From Mucilaginibacter empetricola (GTDB lineage Bacteria > Bacteroidota > Bacteroidia > Sphingobacteriales > Sphingobacteriaceae), in NCBI RefSeq assembly GCF_024808665.1, contig NZ_JANUBZ010000007.1:254172-318171 (forward strand): a stretch of 64,000 bases of DNA, read 5' to 3'. A program made the translations under genes and the position numbers. Position 1 is the stretch's first letter. Each line of letters begins with the position of its first letter. The notes beneath the pieces are model-generated. The model was not told the DNA's origin and ran no database searches. It saw only the letters and a list, made by a program, of their open reading frames with translations. Shown in pieces: positions 1-7,503 of the stretch.

Positions 1-483
1 CACAAAACCTGGCTGCAAACCTATAAGCCCATTTTGCTAATAGGCGCATATCTATTATTCATTGCGTTTATTGCCGGTAAATCCTCAAATGGGTTTAGCG
101 TGCAAACTGCCATGCGCATTTTTATGAGCGGTTTTTTCCTGGTGTTTTCTTTTTTTAAACTGTTAGATATAGAGGGCTTTGCCGACAGCTATGCTATGTA
201 CGATTTAATTGCAAAACGGATTAAAGCCTGGGGATATGCTTACGTTTTTATTGAGTTGGGTTTGGGCATATTATATGCGGCTAACATCCTGCCAAAACTC
301 ACTAATGGAATTACACTTATTGTAATGTCGGTCAGTTTAGTGGGGGTTGTACAAAGTGTGCTTAATAAACGTGTTATCCGTTGTGCCTGCCTGGGTTCGG
401 TATTTAATTTGCCCATGAGCACGCTAACCATTATAGAAGATGGGTTGATGATAGGGATGAGTTTGTTAATGTTATTTATTTAA
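1..483 (+). CDS. MauE/DoxX-like membrane protein, C-terminal part (cut by window edge)
   Basis: The reading frame is open to the first base, so the gene starts outside the window; 160 residues are visible. They form about four or five hydrophobic helices, with a cysteine pair (RCACLG, visible residues 127-132) before the last helix. This layout resembles the MauE-like redox-associated membrane domain that Bacteroidota often fuse behind a heavy-metal-binding domain. The N-terminal domain cannot be seen here. A Crp/Fnr regulator follows 68 bases downstream on the same strand. The family call rests on topology and the cysteine motif; a plain DoxX-like protein is the alternative. Confidence 0.7.
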   Translation, partial: HKTWLQTYKPILLIGAYLLFIAFIAGKSSNGFSVQTAMRIFMSGFFLVFSFFKLLDIEGFADSYAMYDLIAKRIKAWGYAYVFIELGLGILYAANILPKLTNGITLIVMSVSLVGVVQSVLNKRVIRCACLGSVFNLPMSTLTIIEDGLMIGMSLLMLFI

Positions 484-551
484 TCCTATATCACTTATTA
501 ATTAGTGCCTTTTGCTGTGCGATATTATATTAAAAGTGATATTTTTATAAC

Positions 552-1148
552 ATGGCAAACGATGTAATGGAGATTGATTTATTGCGCACGGTATTGGGTT
601 CTGCCGGTATGAAAGCTGAAGCATTTGATCTTTCATTGCCGCATTGGAAGTTAAAACAGTATAAAAAAGGGGAGTTTTATAACGAGTACAAAAACGTTTG
701 CAAACACCTTGGTTTTATCATCAACGGTGTATTCAGAATTTACCGGGCAAATGAAACTACGGGCGAAGAAAAGAATATGCTTTTTTTTACCGACCATCAG
801 TTTGTTACTTCTTTTACCAGTTTTTTTAGTCAAACCGCCTGTGAATATTATACAGAGGCAATGACCGACTCCGTTATCTTATATATACATATTGATCATT
901 TGAACGAGCTTTACGGCGCATCGCATCAATGGGAGCGCTTTGGCAGGAAGATTGCTGAAACTGCTTTTTATGAAGTGATGCGAAGCACCGAAGGCTTCCT
1001 GTTTAAAACACCCGAAGACCGTTACCGCGATATGATAGAGAAGCATCCTGATATTTTTAATTCGATACCACTTTATCATATCGCCTCTTACCTGGGTATC
1101 CAGGGGCCGTCACTAAGCCGTATCCGTAAACGGATGGTGGGCAAATAA
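552..1148 (+). CDS. Crp/Fnr family transcriptional regulator
   Basis: A 198-residue cytoplasmic DNA-binding regulator. Residues about 28-115 read as a cyclic-nucleotide-binding-like beta-roll, followed by a long dimerisation helix (about 130-150) and a C-terminal helix-turn-helix (172-196, with IASYLGIQGPSLSRIRK as recognition part). The usual cAMP-contact residues are not evident, so the effector is unknown, as for most Bacteroidota members. Length is normal for the family. It precedes a secreted alpha/beta hydrolase gene by 100 bases and could control it or the membrane protein upstream; this is inference. Confidence 0.9.
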   Translation: MANDVMEIDLLRTVLGSAGMKAEAFDLSLPHWKLKQYKKGEFYNEYKNVCKHLGFIINGVFRIYRANETTGEEKNMLFFTDHQFVTSFTSFFSQTACEYYTEAMTDSVILYIHIDHLNELYGASHQWERFGRKIAETAFYEVMRSTEGFLFKTPEDRYRDMIEKHPDIFNSIPLYHIASYLGIQGPSLSRIRKRMVGK

Positions 1149-1248
1149 TAAATTTTACTGTTCGTTTTCGATTTTAACCTGGGTTAAAATTATCCGGCAA
1201 ACTTAGGCCGATGTTTGTGCTGTCCTAAACAATTAGGCATTAAACAAA

Positions 1249-2046
1249 ATGAAAACAGCAATATTAATAATGGCAATGAGCGTACTAGGTTTTACTTCTC
1301 AGGCCCAAAAAACAAACAACACAAATTCTTCAACTATCGTTTTGGTTCACGGAGCCTGGTCTGATGCAACAGCCTGGCAAGCCGTAGTGCCTTTATTAAA
1401 AGCACAGGGTCATGAAGTAATCGCGGTAAACCTGCCAGGTCACGGAAGCGATGCAACTTCATTTGCAGGTATCAGTTTACAATCTTACGTAGATGCAGTA
1501 AAAAATGCCATCGGCGACAGAAAAAATGTAATCTTAGTAGGTCATAGTATGGCGGGCATAGTTATCAGCCAGGTTGCAGAAGAAATACCGGGCCAGATCA
1601 AAGAATTAGTTTACCTGGCTGCCTACCTGCCACAAAACGGCGAAAGCTTATTATCACTTGCCAAACAAGATGCAGATAGTCACATTGGCAAATATTTACA
1701 AATTGATCAACCCAACGGTGCGGCAAATGTTGCAAAAGACGGTGTGATTGACGTATTTGCAGCTGATGCGCCTGCGCAAATTGCCGATTACCTTGTCAAC
1801 AACATCAAACCAGAGCCATTAGCACCCCTTGCTACACCGGTTACCTTAACAGCTGCAAATTTCGGCAGTGTAAAAAAAGTTTATATCCATACTACAGAAG
1901 ATCATGCCGTTAGTTTTACCCTTCAAAAAGCAATGGTGAAAAACAATGGCCACATCAGCAAAGAATATTCATTGCCAAGCAGCCACACTCCTTTTATATC
2001 AATGCCCGATAAATTAGCCGCTATTTTATTGACAGTATCAAAATAA
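1249..2046 (+). CDS. secreted alpha/beta hydrolase (esterase / hydroxynitrile-lyase-like)
   Basis: A 265-residue serine hydrolase with a signal peptide (about 1-19, cleavage near SQAQ). The core shows the oxyanion HGAW motif (34-37), the nucleophile elbow GHSMAG with Ser100, a probable acid Asp218 and the catalytic His246 in SSHTPF. This arrangement matches the plant methylesterase/hydroxynitrile-lyase-like branch, whose bacterial members are small carboxyl esterases. It is probably periplasmic. The substrate cannot be told from sequence. It stands alone, with a REP-like hairpin cluster downstream. Confidence 0.88.
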   Translation: MKTAILIMAMSVLGFTSQAQKTNNTNSSTIVLVHGAWSDATAWQAVVPLLKAQGHEVIAVNLPGHGSDATSFAGISLQSYVDAVKNAIGDRKNVILVGHSMAGIVISQVAEEIPGQIKELVYLAAYLPQNGESLLSLAKQDADSHIGKYLQIDQPNGAANVAKDGVIDVFAADAPAQIADYLVNNIKPEPLAPLATPVTLTAANFGSVKKVYIHTTEDHAVSFTLQKAMVKNNGHISKEYSLPSSHTPFISMPDKLAAILLTVSK

Positions 2047-2146
2047 AACAATAGGGTATCTGTATTAAAACCTTTAGATTTTCATCTAAGGGTTTTTGGC
2101 GTTGTTGGGGCTTTATGTTCTAAAAACGAAATTCTTCTTTACTGCT

Positions 2147-2250
2147 TCCGCTGGTCTAAGTTTCCAACTTAGACCTAAAATGTGTTTAGCCTTCAGCTAA
2201 CAACACCCGGCAAATGTTCACACATCTTTACAAGCAGCATGCTTGCTACA
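2147..2250. repeat. REP-like cluster of small hairpins, copy 1
   Basis: Three short inverted repeats in a row: GGTCTAAGTT and AACTTAGACC around TCC (2153-2175, perfect 10-bp arms), TTAGC/GCTAA (2186-2200), and CAAGCA/TGCTTG around GCA (2231-2245). Related copies lie at 2924-3045 and 4525-4585, all between genes. The pattern fits a REP or small MITE family. No matching transposase gene is in the window. Confidence 0.7.
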
Positions 2251-2313
2251 TGATAGATCTTGCGACAATGGCACATAAATTAAGTCTGCTATTTTCTTAT
2301 TGATCTTAATTTA

Positions 2314-2343
2314 TGTACATTTGGATGTACGTTAAATTGTACA
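2314..2343 (+). promoter_or_regulatory. YefM-type operator overlapping the toxin-antitoxin promoter
   Basis: Three TGTAC boxes (TGTACA at 2314, TGTACG at 2326, TGTACA at 2338) are spaced exactly 12 bases apart just before the antitoxin start. TGTACA is the known core of the E. coli yefM-yoeB operator. A Bacteroidota -7 box, TACATTTG (2316-2323), lies inside the boxes, so binding of the antitoxin-toxin complex would block transcription. Function is inferred from the motif and its position. Confidence 0.7.
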
Positions 2344-2347
2344 AAAC

Positions 2348-2623
2348 ATGAAAGCAATAACTATATCTTCCTTACGGCACCAGATGAAAATGTACTTCGA
2401 CGCCGTTAGCGAAAACCAAGATGTTATCGTTGTGCCCAGAAACAACAATGAAGACGATGCCGTTGTCATCATTTCAATTAAAGAATATAATGCTCTTACT
2501 GAAACCGAGCATTTACTATCTACTTCTGCTAACCGCAAACGATTAGAAGATTCAATCAAACAATTGCGAGAGGGAAAAATTGTTTCTTATGATTTTGAAG
2601 CACAAAAAGGCGAAGCTCACTGA
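2348..2623 (+). CDS. YefM/Phd family antitoxin
   Basis: A 91-residue antitoxin of a type II toxin-antitoxin pair. The N-terminal half ([17 protein letters not shown], then [11 protein letters not shown]) is the Phd/YefM DNA-binding dimer fold. The C-terminal part ([18 protein letters not shown]) is the segment that in YefM wraps around and neutralises YoeB. Its stop overlaps the toxin start by one base (TGATG), which implies translational coupling. It should autoregulate through the TGTAC boxes just upstream. The family call is firm. Confidence 0.93.
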   Translation: MKAITISSLRHQMKMYFDAVSENQDVIVVPRNNNEDDAVVIISIKEYNALTETEHLLSTSANRKRLEDSIKQLREGKIVSYDFEAQKGEAH

Positions 2624-2898
2624 TGAACACCGATTTTTCTGAAAATGGTTGGGATGATTTTGAATATTGGTTAGAAAATGACCAGGAAGTAGCAGATAAA
2701 ATCCGGAATCTCATCAAAGCTATAAAAAAAGATCCTTTTAAAGGTATTGGCAAGCCCGAACCGTTAAAATTTGGTTTAAAAGGATTTTGGTCGAGGAGAA
2801 TCACAGGCGAACATCGACTGGTCTATCAGGTCAGCGGCAGCAAAGGGAAAGATCAAAAATGCACCATTATCCAATGTCGCTTTCACTATGACGATTAA
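2623..2898 (+). CDS. yoeB: YoeB-type mRNA interferase toxin
   Basis: A 91-residue ribosome-dependent endoribonuclease of the RelE superfamily that cleaves mRNA in the ribosomal A site. It keeps nearly the whole YoeB signature: GIGKPEPLK, FWSRRI, EHRLVY and CRFHY. Using E. coli YoeB numbering, which aligns here without gaps to residue 68, the catalytic Glu46 and Arg65 are present. The terminal His-Tyr pair is at 88-89, followed by two extra Asp residues. The toxin appears intact and active. It is translationally coupled to the antitoxin gene just upstream. Confidence 0.95.
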   Translation: MNTDFSENGWDDFEYWLENDQEVADKIRNLIKAIKKDPFKGIGKPEPLKFGLKGFWSRRITGEHRLVYQVSGSKGKDQKCTIIQCRFHYDD

Positions 2899-2923
2899 GA
2901 CTTATCCCTATAAACTAGAAAAT

Positions 2924-3045
2924 TCCGCTGGTCTAAGTTTTCAACTTAACAATACAACATGTAAATGGCTTCGCATCTTTGCAAGCAGAATGCTTGTCAT
3001 ATTGTAGGTATAAGTTACGCTATCGCTAAACTTATACCAGTGAGG
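2924..3045. repeat. REP-like cluster of small hairpins, copy 2
   Basis: Starts with the same TCCGCTGGTCTAAGTT lead as copy 1 but has a decayed first hairpin. It keeps CAAGCA/TGCTTG around GAA and adds a perfect 10-bp arm pair, GGTATAAGTT (3007-3016) and AACTTATACC (3029-3038). It lies between the toxin gene and the 3' end of the cyclodeaminase-ImmA fusion, so it could also act as a transcription stop for both. Confidence 0.6.
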
Positions 3046-3068
3046 TGGTGTATATTTAATAAAAGCCA

Positions 3069-4468
3069 TTAAAATTGAACCAATCCTAACTCTTCCAATC
3101 TGATAGCCATGGTTGTTTGAGATACGTTAAAATATTCAGCCATCGATTTAAAAGGCTCACCATTGAATGTTTCGACACTTGCTAAAATCATTGTCAAATC
3201 CCTTAATGTGCTGAATTTTCTCTTAAATACTTCTAAACTCCCCCCTGTTAGAGAAAATGCTGAACTTTCATTAACTACAAACATATCGGTTTGAAAAAGC
3301 TGTTTAAAAAGATTGGTAACTATTCTGCCCGGCATAAGGAAGTAGGTGGCAAACTTATCAGCCTCAAGTTCGATTGCATCTTTGGCAGCATTACTTCCGT
3401 CTATCGGTTTGTCCCTGTGTAAAACTGTTTGTTGATGTAAGAGAGCATGCCCCAACTCGTGGGCCGCCGTGAAGTTTCGAGTCTCTTTGGGAAACTGCTT
3501 TGAAACTGCGACTGATTTTTTTCCTTTATCAATGATACCTGCAATTTCGAAAACGTCATTTTCAGTAATGTTTTGCCCTAAAGTTTCCTCTTCAACATAT
3601 TTATAATTCAATATTTGGGTTAATACCATATCCGGTTTAAGTAGATCAACAATATTTTCTTGTGTCACTTTCTGGCCGAGGATATCGCGATAGTCCCATA
3701 AAGTGTTTTGCACATCCCTAGCCAACTTTTCGATTTCTGCGTAAGAATGCTTTTTTTTAACCCATTTACCGGAATCAAACTCTTGAATTCGTTGATGATA
3801 TCGCTTCTTTCGCTCAGCTTCCTGTTCAAGCCTCGATAGACAGGCGTTCGCCTTTAACATTAAATCGTTATAAATATCTTTCAACCGTCGCACATCTAAC
3901 CTTATTTGCTCTGTCTGCTCATCGTGACCTAACGAAAGTAAATTTAAGTTGATGATTGAGAGACAACCCGCAATGGTAGACGTTGTATTATTTAAAGCAA
4001 CTCCCGAATCGCCACGAGCAGATTGAAACCCATAATCGCATAAAAATGCAGCACATTCAGCCAACTCTGCGCAAAGTTTAGCGATACCAATAGGCGTTTG
4101 TGTTGCCGGCAAAGTAGCACTCTCCAAAGTTTGTTTTAGCTGGCGCCTTCTGGAAAAGTCTGTTTCTGCCTTCAATTCCCGACGAAGGCTTATTACCCGA
4201 TCAAATTGTTCTGAATCAAGTTGAAAAAAATGTAATAGTTGCGGATAAATTCGGCTTTCTATTTCCGAGTTAATGCGTTCATATTCCTGTAGCCATTCTT
4301 TGTATTTTGGCTTTTTTTGCTGAGATCAATGACCGTCAAAATCAATTGCGCCGACAACAGCCCCTGAAATGCAGCAGCACTCCCTGATCCGGGCTTATGT
4401 TCCCCCGAACCAAATTTTTGAAGCAGCTCTTCTGTTGTGTATTCAATTAATTTTTTCACACTTAACAT
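3069..4468 (-). pseudogene. cyclodeaminase-like domain fused to ImmA/IrrE metallopeptidase, frameshifted
   Basis: Two minus-strand frames together read as one 466-residue protein. The first 52 codons from ATG 4468 carry the FTCD cyclodeaminase glycine motif (HKPGSGSAAAFQG, residues 24-36) but run into a stop at 4259. Shifting by -1 at a run of seven A (plus-strand T run 4312-4318) lets the frame continue without a break as the rest of a cyclodeaminase-like helical domain. It then continues into an ImmA/IrrE peptidase with zinc motif HELGH (about 337-341) and a downstream ELEAD. The apparent downstream start is only a TTG inside the fold. An 8-A run would restore the gene. The shift may be mutation, homopolymer error or slippage. 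ImmA/IrrE proteases cleave repressors. Confidence 0.75.
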
Positions 4469-4524
4469 GCTTTAAATCAAATTTTTAAAGCAACACAAAT
4501 TTACAATAAAATTCTATAGATTTC

Positions 4525-4585
4525 CCACGGATCTAAGCTTCCAACTTAGACCCAAAATGCGTTAAGCTTTCAGCTTAACAATATA
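4525..4585. repeat. REP-like cluster of small hairpins, copy 3
   Basis: Two adjacent inverted repeats: TCTAAG/CTTAGA around a CTTCCAA centre (about 4532-4550) and GTTAAGCT/AGCTTAAC around TTC (4561-4579, perfect 8-bp arms). The order and spacing match hairpins 1 and 2 of copy 1. It lies upstream of the broken cyclodeaminase-ImmA gene, so copies 2 and 3 bracket that gene. Confidence 0.6.
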
Positions 4586-4663
4586 AATCACCGATTTGTA
4601 AAAAAGCTCTTAAACTCATCACCGTATCCATTTCATTTAAAAACATTATTGATATTTGACCTA

Positions 4664-4990
4664 ATGAAAGTGACCGCTTTTTTAATGCTTGTATGCCTGG
4701 CTTTCCTGATGGTTTTCCCCACAGGAGCTAAACCAATGCATACTGTTGCCGTAAAAAACTGCTGTCATGGAACAGAAAAACAGCAGCCCTGCCATCCTCA
4801 ACAAAACGATGATTGCGGCCAGGGAATGTGTAATGTCATGCTATGCTGCCCAACTTGTTGTTTTTTTACAGTTGACCCGATCGTGGTAAAACCTTTAATT
4901 CCAACTGTTAAGGAATTGCAGGTTATCCCCTACCATATGGGTAATTTATCCGGTTATTCCTTAATCAACTGGAACCCTCCAAAAGTTTAA
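4664..4990 (+). CDS. small secreted cysteine-rich protein
   Basis: The ATG at 4664 is preferred over an in-frame TTG at 4649 because it starts a clean signal peptide (MKVTAFLMLVCLAFLMVFP), giving 108 residues. The exported part has nine cysteines, six of them in three CC pairs (NCCHG, MLCCPTCC), plus QPCHPQQ and GQGMC. It resembles the small Cys-rich periplasmic proteins that Bacteroidota often encode at the head of metal-efflux operons. No efflux genes are present here. Metal binding is inferred. The function is unknown. Confidence 0.65.
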   Translation: MKVTAFLMLVCLAFLMVFPTGAKPMHTVAVKNCCHGTEKQQPCHPQQNDDCGQGMCNVMLCCPTCCFFTVDPIVVKPLIPTVKELQVIPYHMGNLSGYSLINWNPPKV

Positions 4991-5059
4991 TAATAATTCT
5001 ACTCCTGCAACCTTATCAATCAGGCCATTTATTATTAAACACATTTAAAAATTAAAATC

Positions 5060-5254
5060 ATGAAAAAGTTTCTTTTCATCGTTACGATGATCCTATTATC
5101 TATAAATACACTTTCTTTTGCCGACACTCCTTGCTGCAACAGCAAGATGAACCACTGCGGCAAATGCGCAAAATCATGCACCAAACCAACCTGCATAGAT
5201 CATTGCAGCAAGGCTTGCAAAGCATCAGGTGAATGTGACAAAACCTGTAAATAA
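5060..5254 (+). CDS. 64-residue secreted cysteine-rich peptide
   Basis: A signal peptide (about 1-21, ending SFA) precedes a mature chain of roughly 43 residues with ten cysteines, often spaced CxxC or CxxxC and mixed with His, Lys and Asp (HCGKCAKSC, CIDHCSKAC). Such density suggests metal chelation, as in metallothionein-like or copper-storage peptides, or a disulfide-rich structure. It lies 69 bases after another Cys-rich secreted gene and is closed by a strong terminator, so the two are probably one transcript. No named family was recognised. Confidence 0.65.
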   Translation: MKKFLFIVTMILLSINTLSFADTPCCNSKMNHCGKCAKSCTKPTCIDHCSKACKASGECDKTCK

Positions 5255-5261
5255 CGAAGGA

Positions 5262-5285
5262 AGCCGGGTTCGCCCGGCTTTTTTT
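5262..5285 (+). terminator. rho-independent terminator
   Basis: Stem AGCCGGG/CCCGGCT with a TTCG tetraloop followed by seven T. It ends the cysteine-rich pair and overlaps the 3' end of the convergent DUF417 gene. Confidence 0.92.
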
Positions 5286-5832
5286 ATCGTTTGTTTTCTG
5301 AAAGAATAGCTTTTTTGCCGAAATAACTGATCAGATAAAAGGCTACTCCGAGCGATATGATATCCTTAAAAAGAAACAGGCCCAAAAAACTCATGTAGCT
5401 TATTCCGTTAACCGGAACAATAGCACCTGGAGTAGTAATAACCATCGTGCTGGTTATAAAAAACATTAATGAAGCAATAAGCCCGCCCACAATACCGGCT
5501 TTAGGTTTCCAATAGCCAGTTAAAATCAATAAAGCAGCAATTATTTCGGTAAGACCGATGATATCGGAACCGATATAGGGGCCAAACAATTTAAAATGCC
5601 AGCTGATCAATGGATTGTTGGAAACAAGAGGAACGATACCTTCGGCGCCGGGTGCGGTCATTTTATAAGAGCCCGCCCACAGGAGCATGGCAATCATACC
5701 AATACTGGTAATCAGGAAAGAGATATTACGATCAATTGTCCATGCAGCTATTTTGGTTAAATTGCTTTTGGCTTGTTTGGTAAAGTCAGCAGAAGAATCC
5801 TGTTCCTGTGCTGAAGTTGTTAAAGCTTTCAT
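5284..5832 (-). CDS. DUF417 / YkgB (RclC-like) inner-membrane protein
   Basis: A 182-residue protein with a polar N-terminus (1-32) and four hydrophobic helices (about 36-56, 88-106, 112-134, 144-170). WAGSYKMTAPGAEGI after helix 1 is typical of the YkgB/DUF417 family. E. coli RclC, a member, belongs to a reactive-chlorine resistance regulon. Its molecular function is not known. It heads the minus-strand accessory block that includes the SDR and two hydrolases. A stress-related role is possible from family knowledge only. Confidence 0.8.
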   Translation of the reverse strand: MKALTTSAQEQDSSADFTKQAKSNLTKIAAWTIDRNISFLITSIGMIAMLLWAGSYKMTAPGAEGIVPLVSNNPLISWHFKLFGPYIGSDIIGLTEIIAALLILTGYWKPKAGIVGGLIASLMFFITSTMVITTPGAIVPVNGISYMSFLGLFLFKDIISLGVAFYLISYFGKKAILSENKR

Positions 5833-5904
5833 CTTTTTAAGTTTTTTTTTGTTTTACTCTTTTAGTGACGAGGCTGAGAGACTTTAGCTTCGCCCGAATT
5901 TATT

Positions 5905-5946
5905 TTCTTTTCAGTCCTCCCTACCGGGAGGATTAGGTGGGGCAGA
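5905..5946 (-). repeat. CCTCCC/GGGAGG intergenic hairpin, copy 1
   Basis: A GC-rich inverted repeat (CCTCCC TACC GGGAGG) followed by TTAGGTGGGGCAG. A longer relative lies at 7411-7500. Both copies begin a few bases after the stop of a minus-strand gene, so they may serve as 3'-end hairpins. Confidence 0.5.
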
Positions 5947-5947
5947 A

Positions 5948-6718
5948 TTATATACCTTTCACTTCACCGCCATCCATTCTCACAGCGGTGCCGGTCATCC
6001 ACCTGGCCGCAGGCGATACTATAAATGCCATTAATTCGGCAATCTCCTCGGGTTCACCATAACGTTCAATATGAGCATCTACCAGGAATTTTGTTTTTGC
6101 TTCTTCCAGCGTCATATTGTTGGCGGCCGACCATTTTTTTAAAAAGCCGATCCGGCGATCACTCATTACCGGGCCCGGCAATACGCTGTTTACCTGGACA
6201 CCATCTAATATCCCTTGCTCTGCAAATGCTTTGGCAAGTGCTACAATAGCGGCGTTTATTGTTGCCACAGCGGCAAAACCAGGCTTGGGATCTTCGGCAG
6301 AATTACCGGAAGTAAGGATAACTGAGCCTTTTGATTCTTTAAGATAAGGCCATGCTTTAATCGTTAACCGGCGGGCACCGTGCAGTTTCATTTCTGCGCC
6401 ATCGTTCCATTGTTCATCGGTCATCTCAAACAGGTGAATTTGTGGTACAGCCCCGGCAATGTTAATTACCGCATCAATCCTCCCAAATTTTTTAATGGTT
6501 TCATCAATCACCACATCAACTGCTGCCACTTGCCTCAAATCCGCAGCAATAATCAACGGTTCCGCACCGGCTGCTTTTACGGCATCCGCAGTAATCTTTA
6601 ATTCTTCTTCCCGGCGGGCAACTAACACTACACCCGAGAAGTCTTTGGCCAGCCTGATGGCAGTTGCCGCGCCAATTCCGGCACTTGCACCGGTTACAAT
6701 AGCAATTGAATTTTTCAT
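5948..6718 (-). CDS. SDR-fold protein lacking the catalytic Tyr and Lys
   Basis: A 256-residue Rossmann-fold short-chain dehydrogenase relative. The cofactor motif TGASAGIG (9-16), the NxAGA-like NIAGA (86-90), the serine strand (VILTSG, Ser137) and the PGPV motif (181-184) are all present. At the active site YxxxK is replaced: Val151 stands where Tyr should be and Asn155 where Lys should be (FAAVATINAA). The nucleotides support this reading. It probably binds NAD(P) but cannot use the normal SDR mechanism. A sensor, scaffold or altered enzyme are possible roles. The C-terminal RMDGGE is normal. Confidence 0.85.
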   Translation of the reverse strand: MKNSIAIVTGASAGIGAATAIRLAKDFSGVVLVARREEELKITADAVKAAGAEPLIIAADLRQVAAVDVVIDETIKKFGRIDAVINIAGAVPQIHLFEMTDEQWNDGAEMKLHGARRLTIKAWPYLKESKGSVILTSGNSAEDPKPGFAAVATINAAIVALAKAFAEQGILDGVQVNSVLPGPVMSDRRIGFLKKWSAANNMTLEEAKTKFLVDAHIERYGEPEEIAELMAFIVSPAARWMTGTAVRMDGGEVKGI

Positions 6719-6765
6719 AATATTTTAGATCTATCTTTTGGTTAGTAAACTGTTTAAATAGGGTA

Positions 6766-7380
6766 TTAAATTTTGAATTTTAGTTGCGGGGGTGCAGGTC
6801 TCAAATAGAAAAGCAAGGCACACCAGATGAGCCCCAGGCTCCATAAAGGGAATTTAAATGCAAGTACCATTGCCATAATAAAGATACTGATAGTCACGAA
6901 CGACCGTACGTTCATAATCCGCATGCCCTTTATCGTTATTCCAGCAGACTGTTCAGTGCACAATGCGTTCCACACCAAAATGAGATAGGTGGTATTTATC
7001 AGTAAAAATATAGCAGCATAAATAAACACCGGTATCGGCGCCAGTCTTGTCTGCGCTATCCACGCAGTGGAAAAAGGGACCAACGATACAGAGAAAAGTT
7101 GTGCAAAATTACTCCATATTAAAGGGATGGTGGCAAACCTTGCATGCCTTAATAAATAGTGGTGATTAACCCAGGCAATGGCGACAAATAAATAACTCAA
7201 TCCGTAACTTAATGCCGTAGGCCATAATTTCAACAGCTCCGAAAATGTTGGCTCAGTGGGTGGTTTAAGCAAGAAAACCATAATGGTGATTATTACTGCA
7301 AATACACCATCTGAAAATACATTCAACCGTTCCGGTGTGGCAAGGTCGTCCTCTCGTATATTTTTGCTTTTACTTAACAT
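6766..7380 (-). CDS. TMEM175 family potassium channel-like membrane protein
   Basis: A 204-residue, six-helix membrane protein. The signature RLxxFSDGVFA lies at 18-28 at the start of helix 1, as in bacterial TMEM175 proteins, which form tetrameric potassium channels with the filter on helix 1. The protein is of normal size. It sits 47 bases upstream of the SDR start and may be cotranscribed with it. The link to the neighbouring enzymes is unclear. Confidence 0.88.
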   Translation of the reverse strand: MLSKSKNIREDDLATPERLNVFSDGVFAVIITIMVFLLKPPTEPTFSELLKLWPTALSYGLSYLFVAIAWVNHHYLLRHARFATIPLIWSNFAQLFSVSLVPFSTAWIAQTRLAPIPVFIYAAIFLLINTTYLILVWNALCTEQSAGITIKGMRIMNVRSFVTISIFIMAMVLAFKFPLWSLGLIWCALLFYLRPAPPQLKFKI

Positions 7381-7410
7381 TTCAGTATTATTTTTTATTG
7401 TCAGAGTAAT

Positions 7411-7500
7411 TAGCCCCCTCTAAATCTCCCCCGGTTGGGGAGACTTTAACTTCATTCTACTTAAAAGCCCTCCCATCCGAGTTGGTTGGGAGGGGCAGAA
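7411..7500 (-). repeat. CCTCCC/GGGAGG intergenic hairpin, copy 2
   Basis: Two linked hairpins: CTCCCC CGGTT GGGGAG and CCCTCCCA around CCGAGTTGG with GGGAGGGG. It lies immediately downstream of the hydrolase gene on the minus strand and resembles the copy at 5905-5946. Such CCTCCC/GGGAGG pairs recur in Sphingobacteriaceae genomes (general knowledge). Confidence 0.5.
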
Positions 7501-7503
7501 TTG

